From: CAZYFH01 sp964646815
GTDB taxonomy: Bacteria; Acidobacteriota; Vicinamibacteria; Vicinamibacterales; UBA8438
Direction of reading: 5' to 3'
Assembly: GCA_964646815.1 (NCBI GenBank)
Contig: CAZYFH010000002.1
Location: 62,001-126,000, forward strand
Length of the DNA: 64,000 bases
Shown: positions 50,990 to 59,093 of the stretch, piece after piece
Layout: each line of letters begins with the position of its first letter
How positions within the stretch are numbered: position 1 is the first letter of the stretch
Program-made: the position numbers and the translations under genes
The notes under the pieces: model-generated
Told to the model about the DNA's origin: nothing
Databases searched by the model: none
Seen by the model: the letters and a program-made list of their open reading frames with translations, nothing else

Positions 50990-51886
50990 ATGGCGTTCAA
51001 GGCAAAAAGCACCGCCCTCAGTACCGGGGCGCTGAGAGCCCTCGAGAGCTACACCGCCCCCGAGCAACGCCTCTTCGACGACCCGTTCGCTCGACCACTT
51101 TGCGGACCGTTCCTCGGCTCCCTGCTCTCGCTGTTCGCGCTTCGCCACCTTCGAGAGCCGTTGTTCCGGCTTAGCGAGCGCCGGACGCCCGGTCTTCTGG
51201 GACTCCTCCTCTGTCGCTTCGCCTACCTCGATGACGTGCTGCGGGATGCCCTTGCCGACGGCGTGCGGTCGGTCATCATCCTGGGCGCGGGGTTGGACTC
51301 GCGCGCCTATCGCATCCCTGGCGCAGACGCCGCCCGCGTCTTCGAGGTCGATCACCCATCGGTGCAGGAGGTGAAGCGGGAGCGCCTGCGCCGTCACCTG
51401 GGCAACCTTCCGTCCCACGTGCGTTTCGTGCCGATCGATTTCGACACGCAAGACCTCGCGGTGGAGCTAGCGGCGGCCGGCTACGATCCCGAGTCCCGAT
51501 CGCTGTTCATCTGGGAGGGGGTCAGCCAGTACGTGTCGCGGGCGGCACTGGAGGGCACACTGCGCTACGTCGGCGGCACGGCAGCCGGGAATTTGCTGGT
51601 CTTCAGCTACGTGCTGCAGCGCTTCATCGACGACCGCTCGGCCTTCCCAGAGCTACACGAATTTTGGGACGGCATGCGGAAAGGCGACGACCCGGTCTGG
51701 AAGTGCGGCCTCCACCCGAAGCACATTGCCGCCACCCTCGCTGGCTTTTCGCTCCGCATCCGAAAGGACGTGGGGTCGCCGGAGCATCTGGCCCGCTACC
51801 CGATGCTCAAAGAGCGGTCGTTGGACGTGAGCGAGATCGAGCGGATCGTCCTAGCCGAGGTGAGAGGGTCACCGGCGTCGGGGTGA
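50990..51886 (+). CDS. SAM-dependent O-methyltransferase (LCMT/TIGR00027 family)
   Basis: The 298-residue protein has the family's DDPFARPLCGPF near residue 30, SAM motif IILGAGLDSRAYRI, acidic EVDHPSVQE, and IWEGVSQYVS. These enzymes methylate carboxyl or hydroxyl groups of small molecules, often polyketide-like products. The frame is intact, unlike its neighbours. It is the major intact gene in the decayed island, perhaps its cargo. ATG 50990 is the first start. Confidence 0.82.
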   Translation: MAFKAKSTALSTGALRALESYTAPEQRLFDDPFARPLCGPFLGSLLSLFALRHLREPLFRLSERRTPGLLGLLLCRFAYLDDVLRDALADGVRSVIILGAGLDSRAYRIPGADAARVFEVDHPSVQEVKRERLRRHLGNLPSHVRFVPIDFDTQDLAVELAAAGYDPESRSLFIWEGVSQYVSRAALEGTLRYVGGTAAGNLLVFSYVLQRFIDDRSAFPELHEFWDGMRKGDDPVWKCGLHPKHIAATLAGFSLRIRKDVGSPEHLARYPMLKERSLDVSEIERIVLAEVRGSPASG

Positions 51887-52115
51887 ACGCGTGACAGGGG
51901 CAGATCCGCCTATAGAGGGGGCGTGGGGCGTCAGGGTCGAAGAACGGGCGTTATGTTGACAATGAGGATCTTGTAGCGCCTATTGTCGTCAATCATGTTC
52001 GTCGTAGCACGGTGGGTACTCCTTACGGTGCTGGAGTGCCTTCATACTAACTACGACGACTGAACGTCAGAGTGATGTCAGGAACGTCGGCGAACAAAAC
52101 CAAGGAGGGGGAGTC

Positions 52116-52397
52116 ATGCTGTACATGATGGAATGGTCACTGAAAGCGGATGGTTACGACAAGGCACACAATAGATTTCTTGAAGGCGCAGCGCCAATGC
52201 CTGAGGGGTCAACGTTACTCGGTCGTTGGCACGCCCCGGGATCCGTGAATGGATGGCTGTTGGTTGAAACGGATAAACCGGAGACGGTGTATGTCCATGC
52301 CGCAGAATGGGGCGACGTCGTTGATTGGGAAACCACGCCGGTCTTCACCGATGAGCAGGCTGGTGCATCAAGCGTAGAAGGACGTGGGCGGCGGTAA
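52116..52397 (+). CDS. DUF3303-like small protein
   Basis: The 93-residue protein MLYMMEWSLKADGYDKAHNRFLEG...LLGRWHAPGSVNGWLLVETDKPE fits the ferredoxin-fold-like DUF3303 family, with the AEWGDVVDWETTPVFTDEQ C-terminal end. An unusually strong Shine-Dalgarno (AAGGAGGGGGAGTC) precedes ATG 52116. The leader contains TTGACA (51956) with TATTGT 19 bp away, a weak promoter candidate. Intact, inside the island. Function unknown. Confidence 0.75.
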   Translation: MLYMMEWSLKADGYDKAHNRFLEGAAPMPEGSTLLGRWHAPGSVNGWLLVETDKPETVYVHAAEWGDVVDWETTPVFTDEQAGASSVEGRGRR

Positions 52398-52611
52398 ACG
52401 AGTGTCGAATCGTCACTAAGGGAATCCGACCCTCTTCTCCGGTCGAGGTATCCGTTGCGGCCGGGGAAGGGGGTGTGGTGCCCTCAAACCGAAACCGGAC
52501 TCCCTTGGGAGACTCCGGTGCTGGAACCATACGTCACTCTCAAGATTGGTTGCCGGGATGGCCGTCAAGCGACTCAGGTCAGCGGGTTCGACCCTACCTT
52601 GCCTCGTTTGA

Positions 52612-52875
52612 TTGCCGATTCTTCAGAGGTACTCCAACGCCGCGATCGCCGCGCTCGAAAAGCTCGGGCGGCGGAAAGGCTACCGGCTCATCAACTGCGA
52701 GGACGCGGGGGGGCAACGCGTTCTTCGTACGCGACAACCTCGCCACCGACATTCCGGGGTTGGTCCCCGCGCAGGCGTATCGGCCCCTGATCGACAAGTA
52801 CGATGCCACCGACCGCCGGCCGAAGCAGAGCAACGTCTATCCCCTGCTCGAAGAGCGAGGCCTACCCTTGGTCGA
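52612..52875 (+). pseudogene. C-terminal fragment of a methyltransferase-like protein, frameshifted
   Basis: RYSNAAIAALEKLGRRKGYRLINCEDAG reads in one frame, and NAFFVRDNLATDIPGLVPAQAYRPL in the next; the change occurs at the seven-G run 52707-52713. The C-terminal pattern, KGYRLV-x-C then NAFFVR, is known to me from FkbM-like or hypothetical methyltransferase families. No N-terminal part is present, so it is a truncated relic. Confidence 0.55.
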
Positions 52876-52898
52876 CGTCCGATCGCGAGGGCACGTGC

Positions 52899-52973
52899 GA
52901 CGCAATGGTGGTTGGCTCCCGGCCCAATGGGCTCGCGGCGCTAGTGGCCTTTCCGCGCGAGGCAGTCAGCGCT
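52899..52973 (+). pseudogene. N-terminal fragment of an FAD-binding (PYROXD2/CrtI-like) oxidoreductase
   Basis: DAMVVGSRPNGLAALVAFPRE resembles the Rossmann motif of the tandem oxidoreductases at 1333-4521, with the third Gly replaced by Arg. The similarity stops after about 25 codons. It overlaps the 3' end of the HAD hydrolase on the other strand. This is a short relic marking the island border. Confidence 0.5.
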
Positions 52974-53702
52974 CGGTCGCCGGGGCGCGTCGTCTGCATC
53001 ACCGGCGATGGCGGCGAGGAATCGATCGGCGTCCGCAAGATCTGGCAGGACCGCATCTGCGCCGCTCGCCCGCAGCGTCGCCTCGTCGTAGCCACCCGTG
53101 GCCACGGCAATCGACCGCGCGCCGCCGGCCGCCGCGCAGCGCACATCGAGCGGCGTGTCGCCTATCACCACGGCATCGCGACCGGCGTCGACCCGCACGC
53201 CGGCCCGCCTGGCGCGCGCGATCGCAATCGGCACCAAGTCGTCGCGCTCCGCCGCATCATCCCCATATGCCCCGCAGCAGAAGTGGCGCCACAGACCAAA
53301 GTGCTCAAGCTTGATCCGGGCCGCGCGCGCGAAGTTGCCGGTCAGCAATCCAGATATCACGTGTGCTTCGTCCGCAAGCCGCTCGAGCAGGCAGCGAACG
53401 CCAGGCATCAGCCCTTTGCGGGGTCCCGGCCGCCGGATCTCTTGCTCCAAGCACTCGTAATAGAGCGTGTAGAACGCCGTCCGTGACCCCTGGTCAACCT
53501 CGACAGACGATCGGGCTAGCGCGTCCCGAAAGATGAGCGTGTCCGTACGCCCGGCGACGGGAATGCCCTCGAAGGCATCGGTCACCGCGAACAGGCCCGC
53601 GAACGCTCGGTTGAGCGCTCGCTTGCCCGCCCCTCCCGAGAGCAGCAACGTGCCATCGACATCGAACAGCAGCAGCCTTGGACGAATGGCCCCGGCGCTC
53701 AC
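52941..53702 (-). CDS. HAD-superfamily hydrolase (phosphoglycolate-phosphatase-like)
   Basis: The 253-residue protein starts with LLLFDVDGTLL (catalytic Asp pair), has a helical cap, LTGNF motif II, and IGDTPLDVRCAAA motif IV. It dephosphorylates small phosphometabolites. The C-terminal 20 residues (APRRPSADCLARKGH) are low in homology and read antisense across the FAD relic, so the island may have replaced the original end. The stop overlaps nothing downstream. Its start overlaps the end of a membrane-protein gene (ATGA). Confidence 0.82.
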   Translation of the reverse strand: MSAGAIRPRLLLFDVDGTLLLSGGAGKRALNRAFAGLFAVTDAFEGIPVAGRTDTLIFRDALARSSVEVDQGSRTAFYTLYYECLEQEIRRPGPRKGLMPGVRCLLERLADEAHVISGLLTGNFARAARIKLEHFGLWRHFCCGAYGDDAAERDDLVPIAIARARRAGVRVDAGRDAVVIGDTPLDVRCAAAGGARSIAVATGGYDEATLRASGADAVLPDLADADRFLAAIAGDADDAPRRPSADCLARKGH

Positions 53703-54199
53703 TGGGCTGGCCCGACAGGCGGATCCCGTTGTTGGAGCAGCTGATTCACGTCGGTGACGGCCTGCCCGGCCGCGAGGAGCGCCGTCAACTCGACACGAAA
53801 CGCCAGCAGGTTGGCGACGAGGGCCGACATCGCGAACACGGTGTGGACACCCGTGGGGATGGCGTCCGTGTCCGCGCCACCGCCGAGGACCGCAGCGACC
53901 ATCGTCACACCCATCGCGAGCGTGCCGACCGAGAAGACCGGTCGGCGAGCCCGTACGACGGCGGTGTAGTGGTCAGTCGGTAACCCTCCGTCGCTGACGG
54001 CTTCCCGGATCGCTTTGCCCTTCCCGATAAGATAGAACATCGTCATCGAGTGGGCGAGCAACGTGACCAACGTGAAGAAGATCGAGAACGACGCGTGGCG
54101 GAGGACGTCGGCCGAGGCCGTGGCCCCAAAGCCCAGCACGGCGCAGTAGCCGAGCCCACCGACACCGATCAACGTCGCCGTGATCAAGGCGGCGGTCAT
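53699..54199 (-). CDS. Four-helix inner-membrane protein, uncharacterised
   Basis: The 166-residue protein has about four hydrophobic segments (TAALITATLIGVGGLGYCAVL; SIFFTLVTLLAHSMTMFYLIG; VFSVGTLAMGVTMVAAVL; VHTVFAMSALVANLLAF). The first cytosolic loop FYLIGKGKAIREAV is basic. I recognise no family. It sits between PHP and HAD genes in one minus-strand run, overlapping the HAD start by four bases. Confidence 0.65.
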   Translation of the reverse strand: MTAALITATLIGVGGLGYCAVLGFGATASADVLRHASFSIFFTLVTLLAHSMTMFYLIGKGKAIREAVSDGGLPTDHYTAVVRARRPVFSVGTLAMGVTMVAAVLGGGADTDAIPTGVHTVFAMSALVANLLAFRVELTALLAAGQAVTDVNQLLQQRDPPVGPAQ

Positions 54200-54211
54200 G
54201 GCAACGGGTGG

Positions 54212-55069
54212 TCAGGACGGTGTCGACTCACCGTGCACGACGCTGTGCGCGTGAAGCAGGCGCTGAAGCAGCGACAGGAACTTGTCGCGTGGCAGCGCGA
54301 CCCGACCGAATCGTTTCGCGCGATGATGGTCGTCGCCGTGGTAGTCGGAACCTCCGCACACCGCGAGGCCGTGCTGCTCAGCCAACCGTCTGTAGTGCGC
54401 CTCGGTCGCCGAGTCATGCTCGCTGTGATACACCTCGATGGCGCCGAGCCCGGCCTTCGCCAGACTCGGTACCAGCTCGTCTCTTCCGAGCAAGCCCGGG
54501 TGCGCCAAAGCCGAGACGCCACCTGCGCGCGCAACGAGTCTTACCACGTCGCTGGGTGACGCGCCGCGGCGAGCGACGTAGGCCGCCCCGCCGTCGGCCA
54601 ACCAGCGGTCGAAGGCATCCCGCACCGTCCGGCAGTGGCCTGCATCGACGAGGGCGCGTGCAACGACTGGCCGCGCCACGGCGCGACCGGCGGCGTCGGC
54701 CGCCTCAATCAAACCGTCGATCTCGATTGGCGCACCAAGCTCCGCAAGCTTCGAAGCCATCTCCCGCGCGCGACGCGACCGATCCCGGAGCTGTTTCCTT
54801 AGAAACGCGGCGAGTCCCGGTGGCTCGGGGTCTAGGAAATAGGCCAACATGTGGACGTCGCGACGGTCCACCACCGCAGTGATCTCAATGCCCGGCACGA
54901 ATTCCAGGCCATGCGCGGCCGCCGCCTCGGCGGCCTCCTTGATGCCGGCCATCGTGTCGTGGTCGGTGACGCTCATCGTGCGGATGCCGACCCCGCGCGC
55001 CCGATCGACCAGCGCGGACGGCGCGAGCGTGCCGTCTGATGCGGTCGTGTGCATATGAAGGTCGATCAT
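54212..55069 (-). CDS. PHP-domain phosphoesterase (RNase AM/TrpH-like)
   Basis: The 285-residue protein has all PHP metal motifs: MIDLHMHTTASDG, VTDHDTM, GIEI, ALAHPGLLG and GGSDYHGDD. Members hydrolyse 3',5'-nucleoside bisphosphates or trim RNA 5' ends in a 5'-3' direction. Length is standard. It is upstream of the membrane protein and HAD genes by 12 bp, forming a likely operon of three. Confidence 0.83.
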   Translation of the reverse strand: MIDLHMHTTASDGTLAPSALVDRARGVGIRTMSVTDHDTMAGIKEAAEAAAAHGLEFVPGIEITAVVDRRDVHMLAYFLDPEPPGLAAFLRKQLRDRSRRAREMASKLAELGAPIEIDGLIEAADAAGRAVARPVVARALVDAGHCRTVRDAFDRWLADGGAAYVARRGASPSDVVRLVARAGGVSALAHPGLLGRDELVPSLAKAGLGAIEVYHSEHDSATEAHYRRLAEQHGLAVCGGSDYHGDDHHRAKRFGRVALPRDKFLSLLQRLLHAHSVVHGESTPS

Positions 55070-55101
55070 CGTGATTGAACCTGGATGCCAGCACCGGATG
55101 G

Positions 55102-56085
55102 CTATGCGCTGGCGCGACGGGGTCGTTTGGCCACCCGCCTGCGCGCCTTGGCCTTCGATTGCCGCGCGGCCAACGAATGATACTCTCGAATCAGGAGCTC
55201 GAGATGCTGACGCTCCTCGTCGGCGAACTCGAGAAAGATCTGCTTGCCTTCCGAATCTTCGAACCGCTCGCCGTAGCGCTTGAAGAACTGATGCGACCCG
55301 CGCTCACACCGAATACCGATCCTCAGCGCCTGCTTGTCATCGGCGCCGCGGCTGAGTTCGTCGGCGCCTGACGCGAACAGCCCGTTCGCGGCGCCTTTGA
55401 AGAACAGAAAGGTCGGCCGTGACTCCAACTGTGGGTCTTCGGCGAGAAGCTCTGCGTAGCGGGCTTCAAGCTTGGTCAGATGCTCCTTCTCCTCGTCGGC
55501 CAGCTTGCGAAACACTCGTCGCCCGCGGGCGTCCTTCGTCAGACGCGCAGCGCGCGTGTAGAACTCGAGGCCGCTCCGTTCCGTGGCGATGGCGATCCGC
55601 AGCGCGTCGCGCGCGAAGAGCAGCTCCGTGCTCACTGCGCCACCAGGCTGGCAGCGGCCTGTCTGGCACTCCTCGCAGGTGCCATAAATCTGCAGGACGC
55701 TCTGGCGGCCGATGAACCGGCGGGCGGACGAGATTTCCTCGATGAGCGCTTCGATATCCGACGAGAGGAACTCATACGAGCGATTGCAGCTCTTGCAGAT
55801 CAGGTGGAAGTGCCGCGGGTGCCGGTAGGAGTGCTCGAAGCGGAAACGGCCTTCGCCGAAATCGACTTTTCGCGCGATCCCAGCTTCGACCATCCACTGC
55901 AGCGTCCGGTAGACGGTCGCCCGGCTGATCTTGTGGTCCTCACGGCGAATGATGTCGACGAGGTCGTCGGCGCTTAGATGTCCTTCTTGGCGGAGAAAGA
56001 CATTCACGATCAAGTCACGCTTCCCCGATCGCTTACCGCCTGGCGGACGCAAACGCTCGACGTAGTCGGATCGCGGATCCATCAC
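55102..56085 (-). CDS. Fur-family regulator fused to a ferritin-like domain
   Basis: The 327-residue protein has two domains. Residues 1-145 are a Fur-type regulator: helix-turn-helix LSADDLVDII...SRATVYRTLQWM, metal motif HFHLIC (residues 92-97) and structural-zinc pairs CKSC and CEEC. Residues 155-305 form a rubrerythrin-like four-helix di-iron site: E169, E199 with H202, E261, E291 with H294. There is no internal start between them. A peroxide or iron sensor that carries its own di-iron/peroxidase center is implied. The Lys/Arg-rich tail may bind DNA. The erpA gene lies 88 bp upstream on the same strand, consistent with iron metabolism. Confidence 0.82.
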   Translation of the reverse strand: MMDPRSDYVERLRPPGGKRSGKRDLIVNVFLRQEGHLSADDLVDIIRREDHKISRATVYRTLQWMVEAGIARKVDFGEGRFRFEHSYRHPRHFHLICKSCNRSYEFLSSDIEALIEEISSARRFIGRQSVLQIYGTCEECQTGRCQPGGAVSTELLFARDALRIAIATERSGLEFYTRAARLTKDARGRRVFRKLADEEKEHLTKLEARYAELLAEDPQLESRPTFLFFKGAANGLFASGADELSRGADDKQALRIGIRCERGSHQFFKRYGERFEDSEGKQIFLEFADEERQHLELLIREYHSLAARQSKAKARRRVAKRPRRASA

Positions 56086-56173
56086 CGTTGCACCGGCGCT
56101 CTGCCGAGTAACGGACCGGCAGGAACGGAGCGGAATGCCCGGCCGGACACGCGTGAGTGGTTAGAACGAGCAG

Positions 56174-56548
56174 CTAGACGCCGAACGACTGGCCGCACCC
56201 GCACGTCGACTTGGCGTTCGGGTTCTTGATCGTGAAGCCGCCGCCCATCAGATTTTCGACGAAGTCCACCTCGGCGCCCGTGAGATAGCGAATACTAATG
56301 GGGTCGACGAAGAGGGTGACACCGTTCGATTGAAACACGCGATCGGAGTCGGCGTCGCCCGTGCCTTCCTCGATCATCAGACCGTACTGGAACCCGGAGC
56401 ATCCGCCGCCCTGAACGAACACCCTCAACCCTGCTTCCTGCTTCTGTTCTTCGGAAAGCAAAGTGGCGAGCTTGGAAGCCGCCGCCGTCGTTACTGTGAT
56501 TGGGTCGGTCGCTCCTGTCGTCATATTCGCCAGATTCGTCGCCTCCAT
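56174..56548 (-). CDS. erpA: A-type iron-sulfur carrier
   Basis: The 124-residue protein has the three conserved cluster Cys, C50 in GGGCSGF and C116/C118 in CGCGQSFGV. It receives Fe-S clusters from a scaffold and passes them to apo-proteins; ErpA and IscA are hard to separate by sequence, and no isc genes are adjacent. Start ATG 56548 or ATG 56524; the first gives a nine-residue extension. It precedes the Fur-ferritin gene on the same strand. Confidence 0.87.
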   Translation of the reverse strand: MEATNLANMTTGATDPITVTTAAASKLATLLSEEQKQEAGLRVFVQGGGCSGFQYGLMIEEGTGDADSDRVFQSNGVTLFVDPISIRYLTGAEVDFVENLMGGGFTIKNPNAKSTCGCGQSFGV

Positions 56549-56677
56549 TAGTGCGTGACATTATAACGACCAGGCGCACACCCCTTCAAGACGTGGTCGA
56601 CACCACCGGCCTGGATCTTCGCTGCAAGTGATTGCTAACGCGTGGCTTAGCAAACAAGTCGGGTCGCGCGTCCAGCG

Positions 56678-57391
56678 ATGCGTGGCGTCCACCGGCCCAT
56701 GACATACTTGAAATTGATGCCGATCGCCCCGGGACGGAGAATCGTGACCGCCAGCGTATGCGCGGTCGCGTTGTTGGGAGCTGCTGTAGCCGGCCAGGAT
56801 CGTGCCCCCCACGGGCGGCTGTTTCCTCCCGAAGACCTCGGCCTGCTTGAAGGACCGGATCGCGATGCGTGGCAGCAGCCCGAGCTCATCATGGACCTGC
56901 TCGGTATCGCCGACGGTGCCACGGTGGCCGATGTCGGCGCCGGCGGCGGGTGGTTCACGGTGCGTCTCGCGCGCCGGGTCGGTCCGAACGGGCTCGTCTA
57001 CGCCGAGGACATCCAGCCACAGATGCTTGAGTCGCTCAATCGCCGGGTCCGTCGCGAGGGGCTCGACAACGTGCTGGCAATCCGTGGCACGCCGAGTAAC
57101 CCGCAGATCCCCTCCCAGATCGACGCGGTCCTCATCGTCGACGTCTACGCCGAGGTCGCCGATCCGGTGACGTTGCTTCGAAACCTGGTGCCGCGGCTCA
57201 AGCCGGGCGGGCGGGTGGGGATCGTCGACTACAAATTGGACGGTGGGGGACCCGGCCCGCCGCTCGACGAGCGAATCGAGCCCGAGGCAGTGATCCGCGA
57301 CGCGCGTACCGCGGGCCTGCGCCTGCTCTCCCGTGAGCACTCCCTCCCGTACCAGTATCTGCTCGTCTTCGTGGAACAGCCCGCTCAATGA
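56678..57391 (+). CDS. Exported SAM-dependent methyltransferase
   Basis: The 237-residue protein has a signal peptide (IVTASVCAVALLGAAVAGQ) followed by a class I methyltransferase: ATVADVGAGGGWFTVRLAR (motif I), DIQPQMLESL and RLKPGGRVGIVDY. Related periplasmic methyltransferases are widespread in this phylum but of unknown substrate. Starts at 56678, 56699 and 56717 are in frame and none has a Shine-Dalgarno sequence; 56717 gives the most normal signal length. It overlaps thiD by ATGA. Confidence 0.72.
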   Translation: MRGVHRPMTYLKLMPIAPGRRIVTASVCAVALLGAAVAGQDRAPHGRLFPPEDLGLLEGPDRDAWQQPELIMDLLGIADGATVADVGAGGGWFTVRLARRVGPNGLVYAEDIQPQMLESLNRRVRREGLDNVLAIRGTPSNPQIPSQIDAVLIVDVYAEVADPVTLLRNLVPRLKPGGRVGIVDYKLDGGGPGPPLDERIEPEAVIRDARTAGLRLLSREHSLPYQYLLVFVEQPAQ

Positions 57392-58176
57392 ACGCGGCGC
57401 TGACGATCGCCGGCAGTGACTCGAGCGGCGGCGCGGGGATCCAGGCTGACCTGAAGACCTTTGCGGCACATGGGGTGTACGGCGTCTGCGCCGTCACCGC
57501 GGTCACCGCCCAGCACGCAAGGGGCCTCGGCGCGGGCCAGGTCCTCTCGGCCGACGTCGTCGTGGCTCAGATCGAAGCGGGGATGGACGACTTCCCCGTG
57601 GCCGCCGCCAAGACCGGCATGCTCGGGAGCGCGGCCATCGTGGAGGCCGTTGCCGCGTCCGTCGACCGGCTCGCCATTCCGCAGCTCGTCGTTGATCCGG
57701 TAGTGATGAGCGGCCGCGGCGACCGCCTGCTCGACGACGAGGGCTTCGCGGCCCTCAAGCGCGTGCTGTTGAGCCGCGCCTGCGCCGTGACACCGAATCG
57801 CATGGAAGCGGAGCGCCTGGCCGGCACGTCGATTGCATCGCTGGCTGACGCACGCGATGCCGCGCATCGGATTCACGATCTTGGACCGGCTGCCGTAGTC
57901 ATCACGGGGGGACACCTCGGCGAATACGCCGACGAGGTCATCGACATCGTGTACGACGGTCACGACCTGACCGAGCACCGCCGGCCGCGCCTCTCGGCCT
58001 CCCGCCTCCACGGTACCGGATGCACCTTCGCCGCGGCGATCACCGCGGCGCTCGCCATAGATCGACCGCTCATCGAGGCGGCTCACGCGGCACAGGGCTA
58101 CGTCGCCGGCGCCATACGACATGCGCCGGACCTCGGTCGGGGCAGCTGGCCATTGGAGCATTTCTGGCGCTCCTAG
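57388..58176 (+). CDS. thiD: Hydroxymethylpyrimidine/phosphomethylpyrimidine kinase
   Basis: The 262-residue ribokinase-fold protein has TIAGSDSSGGAGIQADLKTF, DPVVMSGRG, TPNRMEAE and the anion-hole end motif LHGTGCTFAAAI. It phosphorylates HMP and HMP-P in thiamine synthesis, using ATP. Its start overlaps the methyltransferase stop (57388-57391). The other candidate thiamine gene in the window is thiO at 8694; no complete thi operon is present. Confidence 0.9.
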   Translation: MNAALTIAGSDSSGGAGIQADLKTFAAHGVYGVCAVTAVTAQHARGLGAGQVLSADVVVAQIEAGMDDFPVAAAKTGMLGSAAIVEAVAASVDRLAIPQLVVDPVVMSGRGDRLLDDEGFAALKRVLLSRACAVTPNRMEAERLAGTSIASLADARDAAHRIHDLGPAAVVITGGHLGEYADEVIDIVYDGHDLTEHRRPRLSASRLHGTGCTFAAAITAALAIDRPLIEAAHAAQGYVAGAIRHAPDLGRGSWPLEHFWRS

Positions 58177-58191
58177 CCGTCTGTGAACGGC

Positions 58192-58200
58192 TGCTATACT
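58192..58200 (+). promoter_or_regulatory. Extended -10 element for moaE, likely leaderless
   Basis: TG-C-TATACT (58192-58200) ends seven bases upstream of ATG 58208. There is no clear -35 and no Shine-Dalgarno sequence, so transcription and translation start at nearly the same base. Confidence 0.55.
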
Positions 58201-58207
58201 CAGAAAA

Positions 58208-58702
58208 ATGGCCGACGCCAGCTTCGCGGTCACCACCCAGCCCCTCAGGCTCGAGAGGCTGACCTCGCTCTTGACCACGGCGTGTGAACAGTCAGAGCCG
58301 GGTGCCGGCGCGGTCGTGTCGTTCATCGGTATGGTGCGAAACGAAAACCAGGGGCGACGCGTCGAGCGCCTCGAATACGAAGCCTATGAGCCGCTGGCCA
58401 TCAAAGCCTTCGAGCGGATCGCCGACGAGGCGACCGACCGATGGCCCGAGGCCCGACTGGCCGTGCATCATCGACTCGGCACCTTGCGAATCGGCGAGAC
58501 CAGTGTGGCGATCGCCGCCGCCTCGCCCCACCGCGCCGATGCGTTCGCCGCATGCCGCTACGCCATCGAGCGGATTAAGCAGATCGCGCCCATCTGGAAG
58601 CACGAGTTCTTCGTCGGCGGCGACGTCTGGGTCGAGGGCGCCACCGCCGACCCCGACGATGACGCGGCCCGTCAGGACGCAATGCGGCGAGCATGCGTGT
58701 AA
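58208..58702 (+). CDS. moaE: Molybdopterin synthase catalytic subunit
   Basis: The 164-residue protein contains GAVVSFIGMVRNENQG, LEYEAYEPLA, LAVHHRLGTLRIGE and the active-site lysine region RIKQIAPIWKHEFF. It adds the dithiolene sulfurs to cPMP using MoaD thiocarboxylate. The C-terminal tail is slightly longer than usual. It overlaps moaD by ten bases; the moaE-moaD order and overlap are typical. Confidence 0.9.
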   Translation: MADASFAVTTQPLRLERLTSLLTTACEQSEPGAGAVVSFIGMVRNENQGRRVERLEYEAYEPLAIKAFERIADEATDRWPEARLAVHHRLGTLRIGETSVAIAAASPHRADAFAACRYAIERIKQIAPIWKHEFFVGGDVWVEGATADPDDDAARQDAMRRACV

Positions 58703-58938
58703 GCATCCGACTCTTCGCGCGACTCCGGGACATCGTCGGTGCGGGCGACTTGCAGCGCGATCTGCCGAGTGGCGCAACGGCCCTGTCGTTGTGGAACGAC
58801 CTGGCCGGCGAGTACCCCGAACTCCTGGCCTACCGCGACGCGGTCTCGACCGCCGTGAACGCGGAGTACGCACGCATGGACGCGGCACTCGCCGATGGCG
58901 ACGAAATCGCATTCCTACCACCCGTATCGGGAGGGTGA
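58693..58938 (+). CDS. moaD: Molybdopterin synthase sulfur carrier subunit
   Basis: The 81-residue ubiquitin-fold protein ends in the obligatory Gly-Gly (PPVSGG), where the thiocarboxylate is formed. It starts MRVSIRLFARLRDIVG and contains ADGDEIAFLPPV, the signature turn before the tail. It acts with MoaE in molybdenum cofactor synthesis. The MocA-like protein at 48362 may act later in the same pathway. Confidence 0.9.
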   Translation: MRVSIRLFARLRDIVGAGDLQRDLPSGATALSLWNDLAGEYPELLAYRDAVSTAVNAEYARMDAALADGDEIAFLPPVSGG

Positions 58939-59093
58939 GGACGCGTCGTTCCAGAGTGTCGGGGTGCCAGAGTTCTTGCGACATCGAGTAGCCGTGAACA
59001 ACAGGACGGAGCCTGACGTCTTGACCAGCAGACGTGCCGCCACGGGGGATCCGCGAATGCCGCGGAACCCTGAACCCCGGACTACGCACCCCC

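Larger units (their letters stand above)
49974..52973. mobile_element. Decayed integrated element at the tRNA-Sec site
   Basis: Directly behind the tRNA-Sec CCA end lie a dead tyrosine integrase, a methyltransferase gene, a DUF3303 gene, then frame-shifted gene debris to about 52973, where housekeeping genes resume. Integration at the 3' end of a tRNA gene is the habit of tyrosine-recombinase elements, and selC is a classical target. I found no clear copy of the tRNA 3' end at the right border, so the att repeat is lost or eroded. Exact right border is uncertain. Confidence 0.6.

Noticed and set aside
52584..52600. Possible att repeat or tRNA fragment
   Set aside because: It shares only GGGTTCGAC with the tRNA-Sec T loop, which is common to all tRNAs and not convincing as an att site.
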